NCBI GenBank assembly: GCA_016927675.1
Contig: JAFGMF010000174.1
Location: 1-7,848 of the forward strand
From: Candidatus Cloacimonadota bacterium
GTDB lineage: Bacteria > Cloacimonadota > Cloacimonadia > Cloacimonadales > TCS61
DNA: 7,848 nt
Direction: 5' to 3'
Positions 1 to 6,829 of the stretch are shown here, in pieces. Both the position numbers and the translations under genes were made by a program. The notes beneath the pieces were generated by a model. The model saw only the letters and a list, made by a program, of their open reading frames with translations. It made no database searches and was not told where the DNA came from. The stretch's first letter is position 1. Every line of letters starts with the position of its first letter.

Positions 1-1
1 A

Positions 2-64
2 GGGGAAAATATAGATACTGATAATTATCACAAAGTAGAAGAGTTAAGTTTAACCTATGCTTAG
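2..64 (+). CDS. Possible C-terminal tail of an upstream gene (partial)
   Basis: From the left edge one frame stays open for 20 codons and closes with TAG at 62-64. The residues (GENIDTDNYHKVEELSLTYA) are mixed and acidic, like the end of a soluble protein. No start lies in the window and 20 codons can be open by chance, so this is only a possibility. If real, it is a gene on the same strand as metG ending 138 bp before it. No function can be assigned. Confidence 0.25.
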   Translation, partial: GENIDTDNYHKVEELSLTYA

Positions 65-109
65 TGAATTCATATTTCTTGACATTAATATCTTACCCTC
101 AATTTAGGG

Positions 110-128
110 GATTAGATTAATCTTAATC
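110..128. promoter_or_regulatory. Near-palindrome in the metG upstream region, possible operator
   Basis: A 19-bp near-palindrome centred on the perfect 8-mer GATTAATC is flanked by GATTA on one side and TAATC on the other, with one extra base. A TTGACA hexamer lies upstream at 79-84 and could be a -35 box, but no good -10 hexamer stands 16-18 bp downstream of it. An operator role is inference from symmetry and position. The rest of 65-190 is AT-rich leader in which I see no T-box-like element or clear terminator. Confidence 0.2.
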
Positions 129-202
129 AGTGTTGAATGTAAAGAAATTCTTCGTTTTGAATTTAGCGAAAGGATAAATTCAGATATAAACAAGGAGTTG
201 AT

Positions 203-2215
203 TTGGATAAAATAATAGTAACCAGTGCCTTACCTTATGCAAACGGTCCATTACATATCGGTCATATCGCTGGAGCTTATCTTCCGGCAGATATATATGT
301 CAGATTTCAGAAACTGCTTGGAGCAGATATCATCTTTGTCAGTGGAACAGATGAACATGGAGCGCCGATATCAATTAAAGCTGAATCAGAAGGGATAACA
401 CCTAAGGAAATAGTAGATCGTTATCATAAAAATATCTCTGAAAGTTTTAAAGGATTGGAAATAGACTTTGATAATTTTTCGGGAACTGCAAGACCAGAAC
501 ATCACGAGATAAGCCAGAGGTTTTTTCTGAATCTTCTGAAGAGGGGTTTTGTCAGCAAGAAAGAAGGGAAACAATGGTATGATCCTAAGCATAATCGTTT
601 TCTTGCAGACAGATACGTAGAGGGGATATGTCCATTCTGTGGCAGTCCGGGAGCACGTGGTGATCAGTGTGACAGTTGCGGCAAACTGATTGACTCGTTG
701 AATTTGATCGAACCGAGAAGTAAGATTTCCGGAGAAATCCCGATCCTGAAAGAAACAGCTCACTGGTATCTTGAGTTACCAAAATTCACGGATGAGCTTA
801 AGAACTGGCTGAGTACAAAGAAGAACTGGAAAGATAATGTAATAAATTTCATCATGGGCTGGCTTAAGGATGGTCTTAAGGAAAGGGCGATCACCCGAGA
901 TATTGACTGGGGGGTACCGGTGCCCCTTAAAGAGGCAGAAGGAAAAGTTCTTTATGTATGGTTTGATGCTCCAATAGGTTATATCTCTTCTACGATAGAA
1001 TGGGCTAAAAAAATTGGAGATCCTGAACGGTGGAAAAAATACTGGCTGGATCCGAAGACCAGATTGATCCATTTTCTGGGTAAAGATAATATTCCTTTCC
1101 ATACAATCATCTGGCCTGCTATGCTGATGGAGCAGGAATTAGATTATGTTTTACCAGATGATGTTCCAGCTAATGAATATCTCAATCTGGAGGGACAGAA
1201 AATGTCTACCAGCAGAAACTGGACAGTCTGGGTAGAGGATTTTCTCAAGAATTTTTCAGGAGAATATCTCAGATATTATCTAGCCGCAAATGCTCCAGAG
1301 AGCAAAGACAGCGATTTTTACTGGAAGGAGTTTCAGAATCAGATAAACAATGATCTGGCAAATGTTCTGGGGAATCTTGCCAACAGGGTTTTTCTGTTCG
1401 CTAAAAAATACTTTGACGGCAGAATAGATAAAGAATCGGATTTCAGTGATCAGACTGCAGAAATTATCCAAAGAATAGGTAATGATATCATCCCGATAAC
1501 TGAGGCGTATCAGACATATCAGGTTCGAAAGGCAATCGGGCTTATAATTGATATAGCCAGATTCGGTAATAAATACTTTGATGAAACAAAACCCTGGGTG
1601 ACAGTAAAAACAGATGTGATCAAAGCAAAAGAGACTTTGTATAACTGTATGAATCTACTTCGAATAATTTCTATCACATTGTTCCCTGTAATACCTGGCA
1701 GTATGAGAAGACTTCGAAAGATGATGAATCTGAATGTTGAATTTTCCTTGAAGGATATATCAGTTACGGAAGATTATTTTCAGATTGGAGAAACTGAGCC
1801 GCTTTTCAGCAAGGTCGAAGATAACTTGATCGAAAACGAAATTGTAAAGTTGAAATCAGCCAGTATCGATCAATCAGGACTTGAGCATAAAGCTGAGATC
1901 AGTTATGATGATTTCAGTAAAATGGAATTTAGGGTAGTAAAGATATTGAAAGCAGATAAAATCCCTAAATCAGGGAAATTATTGAAATTGACTGTTGATC
2001 TGGGTGGAGAAATCCGAACAGTGGTAGCTGGGATAGCAAAATCTTATTCTCCCGAATCCATGATAGGAAAACAGGTGGCCATGTTGATCAATCTGCAGCC
2101 AAGAAATGTAATGGGAATTGAATCTCAGGCGATGATTCTGGCTGCTCATCATGGCGAAAGCCTTTCTGTTCTGGTACCGGACAATGAAGTTCCTGCCGGC
2201 AGTGAAATATCATGA
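203..2215 (+). CDS. metG: Methionyl-tRNA synthetase (MetRS, class I)
   Basis: This cytoplasmic enzyme charges tRNA-Met with methionine using ATP, supplying initiator and elongator Met-tRNA. The 670 residues are close to the E. coli length (about 677). Visible landmarks are the HIGH signature (H18-I-G-H21), a zinc knuckle with C143/C146 and C156/C159, a WFDAPIGY segment near 253-260, and the KMSKS loop as KMSTS at 333-337. The helical anticodon-binding domain follows. A C-terminal EMAPII/Trbp111-like tRNA-binding OB fold spans roughly 567-668 (FRVVKI, VVAGIAK, NLQPRNVMGIES). The start is TTG at 203: AAGGAG at 192-197 lies 5 nt upstream, and the protein begins directly with the conserved TSALPYANGPLHIGH region, leaving no room for a later start. 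It is probably first in an operon with the membrane protein gene and miaB. All expected catalytic motifs are intact, and identification is very secure. Confidence 0.98.
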   Translation: MDKIIVTSALPYANGPLHIGHIAGAYLPADIYVRFQKLLGADIIFVSGTDEHGAPISIKAESEGITPKEIVDRYHKNISESFKGLEIDFDNFSGTARPEHHEISQRFFLNLLKRGFVSKKEGKQWYDPKHNRFLADRYVEGICPFCGSPGARGDQCDSCGKLIDSLNLIEPRSKISGEIPILKETAHWYLELPKFTDELKNWLSTKKNWKDNVINFIMGWLKDGLKERAITRDIDWGVPVPLKEAEGKVLYVWFDAPIGYISSTIEWAKKIGDPERWKKYWLDPKTRLIHFLGKDNIPFHTIIWPAMLMEQELDYVLPDDVPANEYLNLEGQKMSTSRNWTVWVEDFLKNFSGEYLRYYLAANAPESKDSDFYWKEFQNQINNDLANVLGNLANRVFLFAKKYFDGRIDKESDFSDQTAEIIQRIGNDIIPITEAYQTYQVRKAIGLIIDIARFGNKYFDETKPWVTVKTDVIKAKETLYNCMNLLRIISITLFPVIPGSMRRLRKMMNLNVEFSLKDISVTEDYFQIGETEPLFSKVEDNLIENEIVKLKSASIDQSGLEHKAEISYDDFSKMEFRVVKILKADKIPKSGKLLKLTVDLGGEIRTVVAGIAKSYSPESMIGKQVAMLINLQPRNVMGIESQAMILAAHHGESLSVLVPDNEVPAGSEIS

Positions 2216-2268
2216 AGAAATACAATTATCTCATGAAGTGATTTTAACAAGCATAATTGAAGGGTGAT

Positions 2269-2814
2269 ATGACGGAATATCGATATAAGAAAAATTTCAT
2301 CGACCAGGAAAAGACCTTTCAGTTGTCGGATGACAGATTGATAATCCATTCGGAAGATCAACATGAAGAAATCAATTATTCCGACCTGAAAATGCTGATT
2401 CTGCGTTACAGTTCGTCCAGGTACAGACGCAGACAGTTCAGATGTACTCTGGTGACTGAAGCTGGCAGGCAGATCGAATTCACCGATAAATATTACAATT
2501 CAATAGGAAAATTTTACGACCAGAGTGAAGAATACCGATTTTTTGTTGAAGAGATGCATGACAGGATGATCAAAAATAACCCCGATATCATCTGCTGGGG
2601 TGGAATGCGGGTAATGAATTATTATTTCAGTCTGATAATCAGTCTTCTATTGCAGTTATTCCTGCTGATTTTACTGGTGAGTCTTTTGGGACCCATCGGC
2701 ATCATTCCTGTCATCTTTTTCGTCTGGCGTTTATCTTTATTCTATTATCGGAATAAACCAGAATTATATCACCCTTCGGCAATTCCTGAACGATTATTGC
2801 CTGAAAGCCGATGA
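2269..2814 (+). CDS. Small membrane protein with a soluble beta-rich N-terminal domain, function unknown
   Basis: The protein has 181 residues. Positions 1-105 are soluble, charged and strand-like, with an arginine cluster at 51-55 (RYRRR) and the segment FRCTLVTEAGRQIEFTDKYY, reminiscent of a bacterial PH-like domain. Two hydrophobic segments follow at about 118-140 and 143-160, then a short basic tail with the motif LYHPSAIPERLLPES. That layout, including a tail resembling R-Y-P-x-x-I-P-x-x-LLP, recalls a family of uncharacterised membrane proteins; I cannot name a function. ATG 2269 is preferred over TTG 2257 because GGTGAT (2263-2268) abuts it and GAAGGG lies just before. It starts 53 bp after metG. 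Its TGA overlaps the miaB start (ATGA at 2811-2814), so translation of the two is probably coupled. No signal peptide is visible. Confidence 0.85.
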   Translation: MTEYRYKKNFIDQEKTFQLSDDRLIIHSEDQHEEINYSDLKMLILRYSSSRYRRRQFRCTLVTEAGRQIEFTDKYYNSIGKFYDQSEEYRFFVEEMHDRMIKNNPDIICWGGMRVMNYYFSLIISLLLQLFLLILLVSLLGPIGIIPVIFFVWRLSLFYYRNKPELYHPSAIPERLLPESR

Positions 2815-4112
2815 TGAATATTTTTCTTGAAACCTATGGCTGCCAGATGAACGTAGCCGACAGCGAACTTGTTGCTTCCATATTGAGTCGGGACGGGTTA
2901 TTTGTTGTAGATAATATCGATCAGGCAGATGTTATCATATTCAATACCTGTTCTGTGCGTCAGCATGCAGAGAACAGAGTGATTGGCAGAATAAACCAGG
3001 AATTATCCCGAAAGAGACAGAACCCGAAATTACTGATAGGAGTGATTGGCTGTATGGCCCAACGGCTGGGTAAGGAAATCAGTCAGATAATTCCGGCAGT
3101 GGATTTTGTGGTTGGAACTGATCAATATGAATTCTTACCAGAGATTATCAACAAAACACTGGAAACACATGTGTTTAGTTATAAGACAGTTAGTGATAAT
3201 TCGCAGGTTTACAATGAATTACATCCTATCCACCAGGGTAAGTTCAACGCATTTGTTACAATAATGAGAGGTTGTAATAATTTCTGTTCCTACTGTATAG
3301 TACCGTATACTCGCGGTAGGGAAAGAAGTAGACCGGTTGCGGATATAATTTCTGAGATCACACGGGCAGGCGATAAAGGATTTAAGGATATCACCTTGTT
3401 AGGGCAGAATGTTAATTCCTATAGAAATGCGGAAGTCAATTTTGCCGAATTGCTTCGCAGGGTAAATAACATTGAGAATATTTCACGGATCAGATTTATC
3501 ACCTCACACCCAAAAGATCTTTCAGATGAAGTGATCGAAGTAATGGCAGAATCTGATAAAGTCTGTGAGCATCTTCATTTGGCTTTACAGTCAGGTGATG
3601 ATGATATTTTGCGACGGATGAACAGAGGTTATACGGCTGATCATTTCAGGATGATAGTAGGAAAATTGAGGAAAAATATTCCTGATATTTCGATAACAAC
3701 AGATGTGATTGCAGGATTTCCCGGTGAAAACCAGGCTCAATTTGAGCGAACTCGTCAGATCATGCAGGAGTTGGAATTTGATTACGCATTTACCTATAAA
3801 TATTCACCCCGGGAAGGGACAGTTGCAGCAACTTTTCCCGATCAGGTCTCTGAAACTGAGAGATTGGTCAGATTGAAAGAATTGATAAAAATACAGGAGA
3901 AAATCACCTTAAAGAAATATCAACAGCAGATCGGAAAAATTAAAGAGATCTATGTGGAGAATTTCAGCAGGAAAAATAAGAGTGAGGTTTCGGGGAAAAG
4001 TCGAGATTATAAAATTACAGTTTTCCCAGGTGGGGAAGAAGCGATCGGCAGATTTATCAGAGTAAGAATAACTGATGCGACAGGTTGGACGCTTCGGGGT
4101 GAATCACTTTAG
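2811..4112 (+). CDS. miaB: tRNA-2-methylthio-N6-dimethylallyladenosine synthase (MiaB)
   Basis: MiaB is a radical-SAM methylthiotransferase that converts i6A37 to ms2i6A37 in tRNAs reading UNN codons. The 433 residues show the full family layout. The N-terminal MTTase domain has three cysteines for the auxiliary 4Fe-4S cluster: C11 in TYGCQMN, C47 in NTCSVR and C81 in GCMAQR. The radical-SAM domain has C155-x3-C159-x2-C162 within RGCNNFCSYCIVPYTRGRE. A C-terminal TRAM domain of about 65 residues binds tRNA. The TYGCQMNVADSE opening separates it from MtaB and RimO relatives. ATG 2811 is used, with ATG 2814 one codon later equally possible; both overlap the previous stop, and no strong separate ribosome-binding site is visible, so coupling is likely. 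The gene ends with TAG and overlaps the opposing gene tail-to-tail by 9 bp. Nothing appears damaged. Confidence 0.97.
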   Translation: MMNIFLETYGCQMNVADSELVASILSRDGLFVVDNIDQADVIIFNTCSVRQHAENRVIGRINQELSRKRQNPKLLIGVIGCMAQRLGKEISQIIPAVDFVVGTDQYEFLPEIINKTLETHVFSYKTVSDNSQVYNELHPIHQGKFNAFVTIMRGCNNFCSYCIVPYTRGRERSRPVADIISEITRAGDKGFKDITLLGQNVNSYRNAEVNFAELLRRVNNIENISRIRFITSHPKDLSDEVIEVMAESDKVCEHLHLALQSGDDDILRRMNRGYTADHFRMIVGKLRKNIPDISITTDVIAGFPGENQAQFERTRQIMQELEFDYAFTYKYSPREGTVAATFPDQVSETERLVRLKELIKIQEKITLKKYQQQIGKIKEIYVENFSRKNKSEVSGKSRDYKITVFPGGEEAIGRFIRVRITDATGWTLRGESL

Positions 4113-4529
4113 ATAAAGATTTTCTATTTGATTTTGGATGGAACAGTAAATTTTATCAAAAATCTGATTCAACTCTTTATTGAGATTATATCCTTTATTT
4201 TTAAATTCATCGTCAAAATCTTCCGAATATAAAATTGTTGTTGATGGTGCTGCCAAGAAAAAATTAAATTCAAAATCTTTAATACCCATCGAATTCTGTT
4301 CCGTGGAATCAATTTCAAAAGGGATCCTGATGGTCAGATTGAATTTATATTTCGTGCCATGATAGTAGACGTCATGTTTGATTGATCCCTGTTCACATTG
4401 GAAGAAGCTGTTAAGTTTGGTGATGAACCATTCTATAATCAATGGTACGTGAGTTTCGAATTCCTGTTTTTCTTTTTCTTTCTGAGAAAGCAGATTTCTC
4501 AATTCCTGGAATCTGGTATTTTTAATCAT
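4104..4529 (-). CDS. Hypothetical protein, 141 aa
   Basis: I do not recognise this protein. ATG 4529 is preceded by a perfect AGGAGG (4538-4533) only 3 nt upstream, which strongly supports the start. The N-terminus (about 1-25) is a charged helix that could be a short coiled coil. The middle, about 49-100, looks beta-rich (DVYYHGTKYKFNLTIRIPF and DFEFNFFLAAPSTTILY). The C-terminus is a helix (about 116-138). There is no signal peptide, no membrane segment, and only two cysteines (C45, C129). The fold resembles the small single-domain proteins often found in accessory cassettes, but no family is claimed. It lies 104 bp downstream of the DUF3892 gene on the same strand, so it could share that transcript, and its last 9 bp overlap the 3' end of miaB. 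The good ribosome-binding site and protein-like composition make it a credible gene. Confidence 0.75.
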   Translation of the reverse strand: MIKNTRFQELRNLLSQKEKEKQEFETHVPLIIEWFITKLNSFFQCEQGSIKHDVYYHGTKYKFNLTIRIPFEIDSTEQNSMGIKDFEFNFFLAAPSTTILYSEDFDDEFKNKGYNLNKELNQIFDKIYCSIQNQIENLYLK

Positions 4530-4633
4530 TAGCCTCCTGTGTCTCAGGTTATAGTTGAGAGCTGGATCGGATTGTCAGCTAAAAGGATCAAATCCGGGTC
4601 AGTTTATCACACTTTATTAATATCAATTATCGA

Positions 4634-4897
4634 TCATGTGCAGTCTGGTAATTTCAAGAGATAGTTTTCGGCAGTTTTATCCGGATCAGTTCTCAGATAT
4701 TTTCCCGAAGTTCCTTCCATAATAACTACATCAACATCCTGATCATCAATTTCCACAAAGTAGGAATGAAGATCATTCTCAATATCGTAGATAACATCTT
4801 TTTTATAACGAGGTGACCAGGTTTCGAAGTTATTACACAGGGCAATGATATCACGAGTTAAATCCTGCTTTTTATGAGATACTTTTCTTTTCCCCAT
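4634..4897 (-). CDS. DUF3892 family protein, 87 aa
   Basis: The C-terminal two thirds carry the DUF3892 pattern: a W near 27, a DVIYDIE helix, a SYFVEI strand, then DVDVVIM, KYLRTDPD at 66-73 and the closing LLKLPDC at 81-86. From memory, family members typically show a similar Y-V...V-V-V...KYL-T..D....NLL.LP-C series, so the match covers nearly the whole protein. The biochemical role of the family is unknown. The N-terminus adds a short basic segment (MGKRKVSHKKQ). ATG 4897 has an excellent AAGGAGGA site (4908-4901), which starts 4 bp after the stop of the HEPN-like gene. The 14-bp gap marks it as the third gene of the cassette. It ends with TGA. Family assignment is by eye but convincing; a role as a partner or sensor of its neighbours is only inference. 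Confidence 0.85.
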   Translation of the reverse strand: MGKRKVSHKKQDLTRDIIALCNNFETWSPRYKKDVIYDIENDLHSYFVEIDDQDVDVVIMEGTSGKYLRTDPDKTAENYLLKLPDCT

Positions 4898-4911
4898 TTA
4901 TCCTCCTTTTA

Positions 4912-5730
4912 TTAAATACAAATTCTTGATTTATCGATTTTACGGTTAAGATAAGAAAACATAGAGAGCAGATCAAGAGTATCTTCGAGTGAAAGCTCCC
5001 AGGTTATCTGGGGTTCAGTAAGGGTTGGATTTCTAAAAATTCCGAAGACACCTGTTAACAGGTTAACAAAAGCTGAATGTTCACGATAGTCCTGGTCGTT
5101 AGCGAGATCATTAATGGCTAGAAAAGGTTTATCATTATTACCGATGGCAAAAGCTTCGCGAACAAGTTCAATTCCGTTTTCCGTAAGACCGGTTTTATTT
5201 CTGATCCTGTGAGTGATTTGTTTTTGTGCTTCGAAGATCACCGCACAGTAATTTTCAACCAACAGTTCTTTCTGGCAAAGTTTAATTACTTCCGGATGAG
5301 CCATTCTGTTATGTAATTCTTTTTTTAGTTGATCACTCATCTCTTTTGCTCGATCAATATATTCATGATCTGCCGGTTTGATCAATTTCAGTTTGCCGCT
5401 GTTCGTCATCTCCAGTCCAGCGAAGATCAGCTTGACATTAAGATTGTCCCTGCGCCACAGGAAAAGTGAATAATTATCCCGATAACGAGTTGGCCTCATG
5501 CATTTATGGATAAAGGCAATGATATTATTACTGTAACCGGTTTTTTTCTGGATATCTGAAAAAGCATTATATAATCTGATCCAGCGGGGAGCAAGAGGCA
5601 TGATATCAGGGATATCTGCAGATTGGAATAATTCTGTAAGTTCATCATCTGTTAAACCGCGAAAGGAGTCGCCCAATACTCTGGCGATATTTTCCAGAAC
5701 TTCTGTTTGCATTAAGGGGAATTTTTTCAA
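4912..5730 (-). CDS. TIGR02391/Hypoth_Ymh-type HEPN-like protein with AbiJ-like N-terminus, catalytic His replaced
   Basis: The protein has 272 residues. The N-terminal region (about 8-118) resembles the AbiJ-type N-terminal domain found in front of HEPN domains: VLGDSFRGLTDDELTELF, then RWIRLYNAF and IAFIHKCMRPTRY. The C-terminal half begins with HPEVIKLCQKEL at 145-156 and runs through NYCAVIFEAQKQI, FVNLLTGVFGIFRNP and TLDLLSMFSYLNRKID, matching the Hypoth_Ymh pattern as I recall it. Relatives usually read FRNPxAH at the HEPN R-N-x-x-x-H motif, giving an RNase active site; here R233 and N234 remain but the His position is T238 (FRNPTLTEP). Such proteins occur in abortive-infection and other defence contexts. 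The start is TTG 5730, with AAGGA (5745-5741) 10 nt upstream overlapping the stop of the nuclease-like gene; ATG 5712 has no ribosome-binding site. It is the second gene of the cassette. Confidence 0.85.
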   Translation of the reverse strand: MKKFPLMQTEVLENIARVLGDSFRGLTDDELTELFQSADIPDIMPLAPRWIRLYNAFSDIQKKTGYSNNIIAFIHKCMRPTRYRDNYSLFLWRRDNLNVKLIFAGLEMTNSGKLKLIKPADHEYIDRAKEMSDQLKKELHNRMAHPEVIKLCQKELLVENYCAVIFEAQKQITHRIRNKTGLTENGIELVREAFAIGNNDKPFLAINDLANDQDYREHSAFVNLLTGVFGIFRNPTLTEPQITWELSLEDTLDLLSMFSYLNRKIDKSRICI

Positions 5731-5740
5731 TCGATTTAAT

Positions 5741-5746
5741 TCCTTA
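5741..5746 (-). promoter_or_regulatory. Ribosome-binding site TAAGGA overlapping the upstream stop codon
   Basis: On the minus strand TAAGGA contains both the TAA stop of the Mrr-like gene (5746-5744) and the AAGGA core that serves TTG 5730, 10 nt downstream. This decides the TTG start over the ATG six codons later, which is preceded by a C-rich stretch with no site. The overlap implies that the ribosome ending the first gene can feed the second. Confidence 0.6.
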
Positions 5747-6658
5747 GCGGTTAAACTGTTCTGTTGAGAGATAAGATCTGCCGGATTCGATCGTATATCG
5801 GGTGATTTTCTTGATCAGATCCGGAAATTCCATAATTCCACTCAAAGCAAGATAAATATGGTTATGATCAATCAGTATGATCGGAGTTTTATCACCTGAT
5901 GCCTCTTCGATCGCCAGTTTACTGTAACCGGAGATGGATAGGAATAAACCCATGTCGCAATTTGGATTTGAGATCACTTCCTGATAAAAATGATCGATGT
6001 CAATAACTGATGTTCTTCCGGCACTGAATTTGATGCCGACGAGATAAGAAATGTTATCAAAGAGAAACCAGCCATTAGTTTCGATACCGGCTTGATTATA
6101 ATGTTTGTGATTTTTTATTTCGTAAAAATCAAGCAATTCAAAGAACCAGTCCTGAAAACGAATACTGGATATTTCATGGTCAATCGTTTTACTGAGCTCT
6201 GTAAGTTTCTCGGTAAAATTCTGCAGAGATTTCAATGTTCGCGTAATTTTTTGCTGACGTTTCGTGAATTCCATCTTGGCTTTTTGTGCCAGCCGATAAT
6301 TATAAAGCTCTTCTTCCTGCTTTTTGTGAAAATCTTTCAACCGACCGACAGCTTCTTTGGCAATCTGGATTCTCAAATCAGCATCCAGTAGATGTTCAAG
6401 ATCAGGGAAATTGTTCTGGTACATTAAAAATTTGGCGATTTTCAGGATTACTTCTCTTCCCTTTTCTTCAACAAGAAGCTGCTTGAATATCCGCTCGATA
6501 AATTCTTCCTTCAGTTCTTCTTCCTGCCACGAATCGATAAATTTTTCCGGAGTATTACAACTTTTAAGGAAAACCTTGAATGCCCTTTCACGCCAAAATG
6601 ATTTTAGCAAAGCATTCTGGATCAATGTAATATATTGAGGTGTTAATCTGGATTTCAT
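5744..6658 (-). CDS. Mrr-like restriction-endonuclease-fold protein with helical/coiled-coil N-terminus; catalytic residues appear lost
   Basis: The protein has 304 residues. Residues 1-100 are helical (LTPQYITLIQNALLKSFWRE...). About 105-165 form a strongly charged coiled coil. From about 166 to the end lies a domain that fits the Mrr/PD-(D/E)xK endonuclease fold: RFQDWFFELLDFYEI helix, a strand pair ending LVGIKFS at 206-212, DIDHFYQEV, MGLFLSISGYSKLAIEEASG at 236-255, and DHNHIYLALSG at 264-274. Relatives typically read F-E, then I-D-G, then VE-x-K. Here the corresponding positions are Q169, N195 (ETNG) and G208, with only K210 kept, so DNA cleavage is doubtful. The start ATG 6658 has only a weak GA-rich site upstream. 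It is the first gene of a three-gene minus-strand cassette, 13 bp before the HEPN-like gene. The fold call is good; inactivity is inference from pattern memory without an alignment. Confidence 0.85.
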   Translation of the reverse strand: MKSRLTPQYITLIQNALLKSFWRERAFKVFLKSCNTPEKFIDSWQEEELKEEFIERIFKQLLVEEKGREVILKIAKFLMYQNNFPDLEHLLDADLRIQIAKEAVGRLKDFHKKQEEELYNYRLAQKAKMEFTKRQQKITRTLKSLQNFTEKLTELSKTIDHEISSIRFQDWFFELLDFYEIKNHKHYNQAGIETNGWFLFDNISYLVGIKFSAGRTSVIDIDHFYQEVISNPNCDMGLFLSISGYSKLAIEEASGDKTPIILIDHNHIYLALSGIMEFPDLIKKITRYTIESGRSYLSTEQFNR

Positions 6659-6719
6659 AATATTCTATTTCTTTCTTCCATTTTTTTAATTTTCACAAAC
6701 TGATCAGACACTTTTTTTT

Positions 6720-6728
6720 ATCTTATCA
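6720..6728 (-). promoter_or_regulatory. Possible extended -10 promoter element for the nuclease-like cassette
   Basis: The minus strand reads TGATAAGAT, an extended -10 (TG-n-TAAGAT), about 60 bp before ATG 6658 in a 171-bp gene-free gap. A TTGAAC lies upstream but at the wrong spacing (22 bp) for a standard -35. The gap is very AT-rich, so chance matches are likely. Confidence 0.2.
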
Positions 6729-6829
6729 CATCTACTTTTTTATGAAAGTTCAAAATCGTCAGCTTTTTAAATAATGCAAGTTAATTTTTTCAGGAAAATG
6801 ATTTCATAAAGGTTTGGGACTAAATTTAT

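Noticed and set aside
4555..4581. AGCTG/CAGCT inverted repeat between the DUF3892 gene and the 141-aa gene, considered as a terminator
   Set aside because: The stem is only 5-6 bp with an 11-nt loop and no T-run follows on the minus strand.
6657..6683. Eight-codon minus-strand frame (MEERNRIL) ending in ATGA overlap with the nuclease-like gene start
   Set aside because: No ribosome-binding site and purine-rich sequence that yields such frames by chance; a leader peptide cannot be supported.
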